Assembly (NCBI GenBank): GCA_022823225.1
Contig: JAJDXM010000026.1
Coordinates: 20,788 to 84,787, forward strand
Length of the DNA stretch: 64,000 nucleotides
Source of the DNA: Gemmatimonadota bacterium
GTDB lineage: Bacteria; Gemmatimonadota; Gemmatimonadetes; Longimicrobiales; Gaopeijiaceae
Reading direction: 5' to 3'
Shown here: in pieces, positions 8,477-15,261 of the stretch
Numbering within the stretch: position 1 is the first letter of the stretch
Layout: the number at the start of each line of letters is the position of its first letter
Notes under the pieces: generated by a model
Seen by the model: the letters and a program-made list of their open reading frames with translations, nothing else
Told to the model about the DNA's origin: nothing
The model's database searches: none
Made by a program: the position numbers and the translations under genes

Positions 8477-8866
8477 ATGGGTGTACTCACGATCAGGAAC
8501 GTGGACGACGAGGTCATCGCCCTGCTCAAGGCGCGAGCCAAGGCGAATCACCGCTCGCTGGAGGGTGAACTTCGCCATCTCCTGAGCCGCCATGCCGCCC
8601 CGAACCCGGGCCTCGGACTGATGCGCGAGCGGGCCCGGGCCGCCTACGGACCGGCTCCGGCGGTTCCGGACCACCCGACCGATTCCCCATCCGAGCCGAC
8701 CGGTCCGTGTCCGGACGCTGAGGCCGAACCTGTGGAATGGCTGGGGGCCATGCGAGACATGGGCGAGATCACGGGCGACATCATCTCTCCCGTATCCGAG
8801 CTGTCCGACTGGGACGTGTACCGTTCGGACGCCATGTCCGGCGAAGAAGGTGGCGAGGCAACGTGA
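8477..8866 (+). CDS. FitA-like ribbon-helix-helix antitoxin
   Basis: The 129-residue product starts with TIRNVDDEVIALLKARAKAN and HRSLEGELRHLL, the classic FitA/VapB ribbon-helix-helix N-terminus that binds DNA as a dimer. The C-terminus (about residues 45-129) is proline-rich and acidic and presumably wraps the toxin. ATG 8477 is chosen because GGAGG lies 11-15 nt upstream and the RHH domain begins there. The gene overlaps the PIN toxin by 4 nt (GTGA), the expected antitoxin-first layout. Role: neutralise the toxin and repress the operon. Confidence 0.85.
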   Translation: MGVLTIRNVDDEVIALLKARAKANHRSLEGELRHLLSRHAAPNPGLGLMRERARAAYGPAPAVPDHPTDSPSEPTGPCPDAEAEPVEWLGAMRDMGEITGDIISPVSELSDWDVYRSDAMSGEEGGEAT

Positions 8867-9258
8867 CCTTGCTGCTGGACACACACGTCTGGCTGTGGAG
8901 CCTATTGGAGCCGCAACGGCTGTCCGCCCGGGCACGCGATGCAATGACCGACCCGGCCAGCGTGCTCGCCCTTTCCCCCGTGAGCATCTGGGAGACGCTC
9001 TTGCTGGCGGATCGGAGCCGCGTTGACCTTGCCCCCGATCCCTGGAGGTGGATCCGCACGGCTCTCGCAACCAGAGCGATGCGCGAGTTTCCGTTGACGC
9101 ACGAGATCGCGCTCCGCAGCCGCAGTGTCCGCCTTCCCCATGACGATCCGGCCGACCGCTTCATCGCGGCAACCGCGATGGTTCACAAGCTCACGCTGGT
9201 AACGGCCGACAGGTCGCTGCTCGAATGCCCCGACATCAGAGTGTTGCCGGGCGGCTGA
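8863..9258 (+). CDS. PIN-domain ribonuclease toxin (VapC/FitB type)
   Basis: A 131-residue PIN protein with the expected acidic residues: D6 in LLLDTHVWLW, E44 in SIWETLLL, D98 in DDPADRFIAATA and D116 in LVTADRSLL. These bind the metal used for RNA cleavage in the family. The GTG start overlaps the antitoxin stop (GTGA at 8863-8866), so toxin synthesis is coupled to antitoxin. The DTHVWLW N-terminus is typical of the type II toxin-antitoxin VapC subgroup. Full length and all catalytic positions are intact, so it is probably active. Its target RNA is unknown. Confidence 0.88.
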   Translation: MTLLLDTHVWLWSLLEPQRLSARARDAMTDPASVLALSPVSIWETLLLADRSRVDLAPDPWRWIRTALATRAMREFPLTHEIALRSRSVRLPHDDPADRFIAATAMVHKLTLVTADRSLLECPDIRVLPGG

Positions 9259-9298
9259 CCGTCCCGACGGCCTGCGTCCCGCCTGCCTTCCGCCGCCT

Positions 9299-10966
9299 TT
9301 ACATCAGCCCCCCGATCACCCCGTCCCCGTCGATCGTCATGTTGAGCGCGGCCGGCTTCGCCGCCAGGCCCGGCATCGTCATGATCGACCCGGTCTTCAC
9401 GACCACGAACCCCGCGCCGGCCGAGGGGGTGACTTCCCGCACCGTGATGCGGAAGCCGCGGGGACGGCCCAGCAGGGTGGGGTCGTCCGAGAAGGAGTAC
9501 TGGGTCTTGGCGATGCACACCGGGGCGTCCGCCATCCCGAAGGACTCGAGGCGCTCGAGCTCGGCGGTGACTCCGGGCTGGAAGTCGACGCCTTCCGCGC
9601 CGTAGATCTTCGTCGCTACGGTCTCGATCTTCTCCTTGAGGGAGAGGTGGTCGGGGTAGAGGGGCCGGAAGGCGGCCTCGCCGCTGTTGGCGATCTCCCA
9701 GACCGCGTCGGCGAGGTCGAGGCACCCCGCCCCCCCGCCCCCGTGCGGGTCCGCCTCGACGGCGCGAATCCCGCGCGCCGCGCAGCCATCGAGCACGGTG
9801 GCGACCTCCTCGCCGGTGTCGCTCGCAAATCGGTTCAGCGCCACCACGGCCGGGACCCCGAACCGCGCCACGTTCTCCACGTGCCCGTACAGGTTCTCCA
9901 TGCCGCGGCCGAGCGCGCCCACGTCCTCGGTCGCGAGCGAGTCCTTCGAGGCGCCGCCGTTCATCTTCAGCGCGCGGATCGTCGCAACGATTGCGACCGC
10001 GTCCGGGCTGAGCCCGCCCAGCCGGCACTTGATGTCGAAGAACTTTTCGGCCCCCAGGTCGGCGCCGAAGCCCGCCTCGGTCACCACGATGTCGCCCAGC
10101 TTGAGCCCGGCCCGGGTCGCGATCAGCGAGTTGCAGCCGTGCGCGATGTTGGCGAAGGGGCCTCCGTGGATGAAGGCGGGCGTCCCGCCCAGCGTCTGCA
10201 CCAGGTTCGGGTCGAGCGCGTCCCGCATCAGGATCGTCATCGCCTGCTCGGCGCCGATGTCGCGGCAGCGCACCGGGTCGCGGCTGCGCGTGTACCCGAT
10301 GATGATGTTGCCGAGGCGCTCCTCCAGGTCGGCCAGGTCGCGCGCCAGGCAGAAGATCGCCATGACCTCGGACGCCGCGGTGATCATGAAGCCGTCCTGG
10401 CGAGGGATCCCGCCGAAGGGCCCGCCCAGCCCCACGATCACGTTGCGCAGCGCCCGGTCGTTCATGTCAACCGCCCGTCCCCAGGTGATGCGCCGATGGT
10501 CGAGACCGGTGCTGTTGGGCCGAAAGAGGTGGTTGTCGAGCATCGCCGACAGCAGCGCGTGCGCCGACGTGATCGCGTGGAAGTCGCCGGTGAAGTGCAG
10601 GTTGATGTCCTCCATCGGCACGACCTGCGAGTAGCCGCCGCCGGCCGCGCCTCCCTTGATCCCGAAGACCGGCCCCAGAGACGCCTCGCGGATGCAGAGC
10701 ACGGGATTGCGCTCGCGCAGGTTGAGCGCGTCGGCGAGCCCGACCGAAGTGGTCGACTTGCCTTCCCCCGCGGCCGTCGGGCTGCATCCGGTTACCAGCA
10801 CCAGCCGGGCGGCCCGGTGCGGGCGCGCCTTCACCACGTCGAGCGGCACCTTCGCCTTGTGGTGTCCGTACTGAAGGATTTCGTCTTCACCGAGGCCGAC
10901 CCTGGCTGCGATCTCGGAGATCGGCTTCATCTCGTGGGCTTGCGCGATTTCGATGTCTGAGAGCAT
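9299..10966 (-). CDS. fhs: Formate-tetrahydrofolate ligase
   Basis: The 555-residue product catalyses ATP-dependent formation of 10-formyl-tetrahydrofolate from formate. The nucleotide loop [12 protein letters not shown] (about 62-73) is close to the family's TPTPAGEGKTT. Further family blocks are [35 protein letters not shown] and [12 protein letters not shown] 10966 starts the conserved LSDIEIAQA segment; the extra 41 codons of the open frame are not family sequence. It lies near the formate dehydrogenase genes, linking formate to one-carbon metabolism, and is divergent from the ADP-ribosylglycohydrolase gene. Confidence 0.95.
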   Translation of the reverse strand: MLSDIEIAQAHEMKPISEIAARVGLGEDEILQYGHHKAKVPLDVVKARPHRAARLVLVTGCSPTAAGEGKSTTSVGLADALNLRERNPVLCIREASLGPVFGIKGGAAGGGYSQVVPMEDINLHFTGDFHAITSAHALLSAMLDNHLFRPNSTGLDHRRITWGRAVDMNDRALRNVIVGLGGPFGGIPRQDGFMITAASEVMAIFCLARDLADLEERLGNIIIGYTRSRDPVRCRDIGAEQAMTILMRDALDPNLVQTLGGTPAFIHGGPFANIAHGCNSLIATRAGLKLGDIVVTEAGFGADLGAEKFFDIKCRLGGLSPDAVAIVATIRALKMNGGASKDSLATEDVGALGRGMENLYGHVENVARFGVPAVVALNRFASDTGEEVATVLDGCAARGIRAVEADPHGGGGAGCLDLADAVWEIANSGEAAFRPLYPDHLSLKEKIETVATKIYGAEGVDFQPGVTAELERLESFGMADAPVCIAKTQYSFSDDPTLLGRPRGFRITVREVTPSAGAGFVVVKTGSIMTMPGLAAKPAALNMTIDGDGVIGGLM

Positions 10967-11100
10967 GGGTGTCCTGTGCGAGAGCTGGAATCCGTAACGT
11001 GGGACCGCGAAGAAACGGCCTGCGAAGTCTGGCGCGAAACCGCCCTGGGGGGCAACCCGGGAGTTCTCGCGGGAGCGCGTCCGCAGCAAAGGGGGTGACC

Positions 11101-11871
11101 ATGTGGGGCGCCATCATCGGCGACATCGTCGGTTCCGTGTACGAATGGGACCGGATCAAGACGAAGGACTTCGAGTTCTTCAACCCCGGGGGCCACTTCA
11201 CGGACGACGCAGTCTGCACGGCCGCGGTGGCGGATGTCTTGCTGCACGACTTGCCCGCGTCCCCGACGCTGCAGCGCTGGTGCCGCCGCTACCCCGGCGT
11301 GTCGTACGGCGGCTGGTTCCGGCAGTGGATCCGGCACGAGTCGCCTGAGTCCTACAACAGCTTCGGCAACGGCGCGGCCATGCGCGTCTCGCCCGCCGCC
11401 TTCCTCAACCGGGACGACCTCGCCGCCGCCCTCGCCGCCTCCGACCGCGTCACCGCCATAACCCACGATCACCCCGAGGGGATGAAGGGCGCGCGGGCCA
11501 CCGTCCACGCGATCTGGCTGGCGCTGAACCGCGCCGGCCCCGCCGACATCCGCACGACAATCACCGCCGAGTACGCCTACGACCTCTCCCGCACGGTCGA
11601 CGAAATCCGTCCCGGCTACGCCTTCAACGAGACCTGCCAGCGGACCGTCCCCGAGTCGATCACCTGCGCGCTGGAGTCGGCGTCGTTCGAGGACGCGATC
11701 CGCAACGCGGTCTCACTCGGCGGCGATTCGGACACGGTGGCCGCCATCGCCGGCCCCATCGCGGAGGCGCTGCACGGGATTCCGCGCGCGGTCGAGGCCG
11801 AGGCGCGGGAGCGCTACCTTGCCGACGCGCCGGACATCGTGGCCGTGATGGGGGAGATGTACGGGGGGTGA
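11101..11871 (+). CDS. ADP-ribosylglycohydrolase-family protein
   Basis: The 256-residue product has the family order: N-terminal [15 protein letters not shown], metal-site motif FTDDAVCT (about 38-45, usually TDDT), the central [15 protein letters not shown], and the C-terminal metal motif [13 protein letters not shown]. Members remove ADP-ribose from proteins or small molecules using two magnesium ions. The Ala in TDDA is unusual and may change metal binding. ATG 11101 follows a GGGGGTGA ribosome-binding stretch. A decayed copy of part of this gene lies at 12094-12163. The cellular target is unknown. Confidence 0.85.
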   Translation: MWGAIIGDIVGSVYEWDRIKTKDFEFFNPGGHFTDDAVCTAAVADVLLHDLPASPTLQRWCRRYPGVSYGGWFRQWIRHESPESYNSFGNGAAMRVSPAAFLNRDDLAAALAASDRVTAITHDHPEGMKGARATVHAIWLALNRAGPADIRTTITAEYAYDLSRTVDEIRPGYAFNETCQRTVPESITCALESASFEDAIRNAVSLGGDSDTVAAIAGPIAEALHGIPRAVEAEARERYLADAPDIVAVMGEMYGG

Positions 11872-12253
11872 GGGGGTGCTGCGTGGGCATATTCTCCAAA
11901 ATGAAATACCCATCAAGAAAACAAGTCCTTGTTATTCAATGACTTACGGGATTTCAACGCGATTCGGCGGGTTTCCAGTCAAATAAACTCGGGGTGAATC
12001 ACGGCGTGGCGAGGGGGAGGCGGGCGGCCGCTCGCTCCGACGGAAGGTCGAGTTGGCGTGCAGCCGACGAGAAACGTCAACTGGCCCGGCGACACGCAGA
12101 GGTGGTGCCGCCTCTATCCCGGCGTGTCCTACGGCAGCTGGTTCCGGCAGTGGATCCGGCAACCACAGACCTCGGCCGGGGCATCACAGTCGTGGTGATC
12201 AGTTGGGTATGCTTACCTTGAAGGAGCGCTGGGGAGAAATGAAGGGACACCGC
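11872..12253. other. Intergenic segment with an A+T-rich island
   Basis: This 382-nt gap holds no convincing gene. Bases 11885-11995 are visibly A+T-rich against G+C-rich surroundings and include the inverted repeat AACAAG-TC-CTTGTT at 11920-11933. A remnant of the upstream ADP-ribosylglycohydrolase gene follows. The mix suggests an old insertion or rearrangement junction. Confidence 0.5.
12094..12163 (+). pseudogene. Decayed partial copy of the ADP-ribosylglycohydrolase gene
   Basis: Translated, this stretch reads QRWCRLYPGVSYGSWFRQWI, nearly the same as [20 protein letters not shown] in the intact gene (about 11272-11331). At DNA level only scattered bases differ. No other part of the gene is recognisable around it, so it is a short remnant of a duplication or of a second, mostly deleted paralogue. 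Confidence 0.7.
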
Positions 12254-13417
12254 ATGAATGTCGCAATCCGCAACCCCGGTATGCCGGCCATGGTCGCAGG
12301 GGCGCTGCTCGCAGCCACAGCTGTCCGGGCCGATGCCCAGGAACGCAGCGCAGTCGTGGATACCCTGGAGAGCGGTAGGATCGTCGTATCAAACCCGGAT
12401 ACTCCGCAGACGGGTCCGCAAGGAGTGCCGATGCTCGTCGAGGCACTTCGAATCGGGTCGGTCGCGGGCACCTGCGATGCCTTCGGCGACGTGAATTCGA
12501 TCGCGGTGGACGGTGACGGCCGGATCTACGTGGCCGACCGGCAGCTGAACGAAATCAGCGTGTTCTCCGCGCAGGGAGAGTGTGTCAGAACCATTGGGCG
12601 ATCCGGCGAGGGACCCGGGGAGTTCGGCTGGCTTGCGGGAATCATCTGGCAACCCTCCGGCCATCTGTGGACGATCGACGCGACGATGAATCGCTTCACG
12701 GTCTTCGACTCGCTCGGAAACGTCCACGCCACACACCCGTCACCGGTGGTTCGGGCCGCGGCCCTGCCCTGGCCGCTGTGGGGCGATTCCGGAGGCAATC
12801 TGCATTTCTACCACCCGAGCTTCAGGGGCATCGTGAAGTACGCGCCCGGCCCTGGACTCGACTCCCTGGGGAGCTTCCTGCTGCCGGAGTTTCCGCGGAA
12901 TACGCGGAACACATACACACAGGAAGTGAGTGGCGCGAACGTCCGCATAGCCAACCGGTCCCGGATTCCGTATACACCGAGATACCGGTGGACCGTGAAC
13001 CCGGATGGGAACATCTGGGTGGCCAACACCTCGGTCTTCGCCATCCATGAGTTGACGTACGCCGGCGACACGCTGCGAACCGTCCGGCTGGACCGCGAGG
13101 CACCGAGGCTGGAAGGAAGCGAGCGAGACAGCATCGCGTCCGCCGCCGGAATCCCGGAGCGCCGGCTTCCGGCGCGCAAATACGCCATCGAGCGGATCCG
13201 GACGAGCCCAGACGGCTGGGTCTGGATCGAGACGGAACGCAGAGCGACCCGGGCTTGGGACGTATTCGACGAACTGGGCGTCTACGTCGGCCGAGTGGCC
13301 TCGCCCGTCCCGATCGAGAAGGAGCCCTTTCCGGTGTTTGGGGCGGGTACGCTGACGGGCGTCACATTGGGAGAAATGGACGTACCCTACGTGGTCCAGC
13401 TGCGGATTGTCCGATAA
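12254..13417 (+). CDS. Secreted six-bladed beta-propeller protein
   Basis: The 387-residue precursor has a signal peptide (GMPAMVAGALLAATAVRADAQ) and repeated blade motifs: FGDVNSIAVDGDGRIYVADR, then IGRSGEGPGEFGWLAGI, LWTIDATMNRFTVFDSLG, and WTVNPDGNIWVANTS. The GRSGEGPGEF string is typical of the 6-bladed (NHL/TolB-like) propellers that are multiplied in Gemmatimonadota and Bacteroidota. ATG 12254 is preceded by GAAGGGA at good spacing; ATG 12239 is possible. Function is unknown, probably periplasmic or surface ligand binding. It converges on the DUF4276 gene. Confidence 0.75.
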   Translation: MNVAIRNPGMPAMVAGALLAATAVRADAQERSAVVDTLESGRIVVSNPDTPQTGPQGVPMLVEALRIGSVAGTCDAFGDVNSIAVDGDGRIYVADRQLNEISVFSAQGECVRTIGRSGEGPGEFGWLAGIIWQPSGHLWTIDATMNRFTVFDSLGNVHATHPSPVVRAAALPWPLWGDSGGNLHFYHPSFRGIVKYAPGPGLDSLGSFLLPEFPRNTRNTYTQEVSGANVRIANRSRIPYTPRYRWTVNPDGNIWVANTSVFAIHELTYAGDTLRTVRLDREAPRLEGSERDSIASAAGIPERRLPARKYAIERIRTSPDGWVWIETERRATRAWDVFDELGVYVGRVASPVPIEKEPFPVFGAGTLTGVTLGEMDVPYVVQLRIVR

Positions 13418-13456
13418 TGTAATCTCTGCTTTACATTAAGTAAGGTTTGATTTACA
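13418..13456. promoter_or_regulatory. Two tandem operator-like inverted repeats 21 bp apart
   Basis: TGTAATCTCTGCTTTACA (13418-13435) and AGTAAGGTTTGATTTACA (13439-13456) share the pattern TGTAA/AGTAA-N8-TTACA found at 430-447. The first has extended 7-bp arms (AATGTAA/TTACATT). Centres are 21 bp apart, two helical turns. They lie between two gene 3' ends, which is odd for an operator; a weak hairpin or a mobile-element remnant are alternatives. Confidence 0.4.
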
Positions 13457-13468
13457 GAGCTGGGTGGT

Positions 13469-14044
13469 TCATCCTGAGAGCATTGACTTGACGTCCCTCC
13501 ACAACTTGTCGAATGAAGGAGCCGATCGGGCGGCGTCGTGGTCGAAGACCGCACTCAGCGCGGCTTGGTCAAGAGTCTCGCTGTAGGGCTGGTCTCGCAT
13601 GTGCCTTCTCAACCATCCCTTCGGACTCCCGATCGACTCTGGATCGTCCGGGGGAGTGGCGGATGGATCGATACCTCGCTTGCCCGCGATAGACCTGGCG
13701 GCCGCCAGGAACCAGGCTTCGTACTCGGTCTTGGCCAGTACGACCCGGATTTCACGGTCCGGGCGGGCATCCGTGGCCCGGCGAAGCAGTTGCGGTGCCA
13801 GTTCCTCGGGACAGTCACTGTCAGCGTCGAGAAGGACAAGGATGGATCCATCCGCCCTTGCTTGGCGGGCGGCCAATTCAACGGCACGCTCCAGTTCTCC
13901 GGGTTTGACGACCTTGTGTCGCTTCACACGGATCGGCCGGGGGGTGTGAACGGCGGACCCCAGGGCAGCGGCGATCCGGCGAAGAAGCAGTGGAAGTGCC
14001 TCGATTTCCCCATGACCCTCGACTATGGTTGAAATCGTGCGCAC
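13469..14044 (-). CDS. DUF4276 protein (TOPRIM-like), partner of the upstream AAA ATPase
   Basis: A 191-residue protein with an N-terminal VEGHGEIEALPLLLRRI (E9, E13) and a later ILVLLDADSDCPEEL (D73, D75, D77). This E...DxD arrangement is the acidic centre of TOPRIM-type nucleases, and the overall sequence matches DUF4276. The GTG start lies 3 nt after the stop of the ATPase gene, so the two form one unit. Paired RecF/OLD-like ATPase plus TOPRIM proteins act in phage defence in several known systems (OLD, Gabija, AbiL). A defence role here is inference. Confidence 0.72.
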   Translation of the reverse strand: MRTISTIVEGHGEIEALPLLLRRIAAALGSAVHTPRPIRVKRHKVVKPGELERAVELAARQARADGSILVLLDADSDCPEELAPQLLRRATDARPDREIRVVLAKTEYEAWFLAAARSIAGKRGIDPSATPPDDPESIGSPKGWLRRHMRDQPYSETLDQAALSAVFDHDAARSAPSFDKLWRDVKSMLSG

Positions 14045-14047
14045 AAC

Positions 14048-15259
14048 TCAGGGTGTCGGGCCGAACAGCTTGAGCTGATTCGGGTCCAGCCGGGAGAGGT
14101 TCGGATCTGGATCCAGTTGGTTCATCCGCAAGAGTTCTCCGGCTGTGTAAAGATGATCGCGAAGTACCGATCGTCCGACATCATCCAGTGGACCCATGCG
14201 GGTTTCACCGTGTTCGGACAATACAGCGATGATCCCGTCGACACAGATCCCTTCATCATCTAGAAGGTCTGTACTGTGACTCGTGACGATCACCTGCGCA
14301 TGCTCCGCTGCGTCCCGAAGACCATCTACCAGGACTGAGGCAGCGGCTGGGTGGAGAGCTGCTTCGGGCTCCTCGATCCCTACAAGCCATCGTTCCGAAC
14401 CGGAGTTGCCAGCCCTTTGGAACAGGGAAAGCAAGACGCCACATGCACGGAGGGTTCCGTCCGACATGCTGCTCGCATAGAAGCGCCAGGGATGCTTGGC
14501 TCCGCGCACCTCCTGGAGAAACTCGAGCGTCTCGCGCGGCCCGGCTGACACCCGATTAACACCGGATACCCCTGGAACGATATTGGCAAGGTACTCTTCG
14601 ATACGTCGCTTGATGGAGGGCGCGCGCTTCGCCAGGCTGGCCAGCACGCTCGCGATATTGCTCCCGTCCCGGTTGAGTAGCTCTCCGGGGTCAGGGGGCT
14701 GCACAGCCCTTATCGCCTCCGGGCGCAGATTGTAGAATCCGGTGCCGGACAGCGCTTCGTACACAGGACGGAAACCGGCGATGCCGGAAGCACTCACAAG
14801 GTACAAGCGGTCTCTGGCCGGCACGGGTCCACTCGACATGGTGCTCTTCCCCAGGTGCCCGCTTTCCACTCTGTAGAACTGAGGTGTGCCTCCGTCGCGG
14901 GGAACTACACAACACTCCTCGCGTCGAATCTGGTGTCCCCCTCCGGGTTCCGCTCCCACGCTGAACGTGTAGTAACCGGAACACTGGCCCAGGTCATAAT
15001 CCAATCGGATTGCGAAGTGGTTCGGATGGCCACCAGACCGCCGACGCACTTCATTGATTCCACCTCGGTCTCGCAACGCGTGCTCTATCGAAAAGCGGAG
15101 GGAATCGGCGACGAATCTCAACGCGTCAAGGAAATTGCTCTTTCCGGAACCATTGGGACCGACCAGGAACGTCAGCTGAGCCGGCGAGACATCACACGCA
15201 GCGATGCTCTTGTAATTTCGCAACACGACGCGTCTGATGAGCCTCTTGTCTTCCGACAC
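14048..15259 (-). CDS. AAA-family (RecF/OLD-like) ATPase
   Basis: The 403-residue product begins VLRNYKSIAACDVS, typical of SMC/RecF/OLD-type ATPases. Walker A is GPNGSGKS (34-41); a signature-like SSMSDGTLRACGVLL, Walker B VGIEEPEAALHP and the His switch VIVTSHSTDLLDD lie in the C-terminal half. It lacks a long coiled-coil arm, so it is a compact stand-alone ATPase. GTG 15259 lies 2 nt after the fdhA stop with AGAGGA upstream. The frame stays open far into fdhA, but that extension is just another frame of fdhA. It probably supplies ATP-dependent sensing or loading for the DUF4276 protein. Confidence 0.82.
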   Translation of the reverse strand: MSEDKRLIRRVVLRNYKSIAACDVSPAQLTFLVGPNGSGKSNFLDALRFVADSLRFSIEHALRDRGGINEVRRRSGGHPNHFAIRLDYDLGQCSGYYTFSVGAEPGGGHQIRREECCVVPRDGGTPQFYRVESGHLGKSTMSSGPVPARDRLYLVSASGIAGFRPVYEALSGTGFYNLRPEAIRAVQPPDPGELLNRDGSNIASVLASLAKRAPSIKRRIEEYLANIVPGVSGVNRVSAGPRETLEFLQEVRGAKHPWRFYASSMSDGTLRACGVLLSLFQRAGNSGSERWLVGIEEPEAALHPAAASVLVDGLRDAAEHAQVIVTSHSTDLLDDEGICVDGIIAVLSEHGETRMGPLDDVGRSVLRDHLYTAGELLRMNQLDPDPNLSRLDPNQLKLFGPTP

Positions 15260-15261
15260 GG

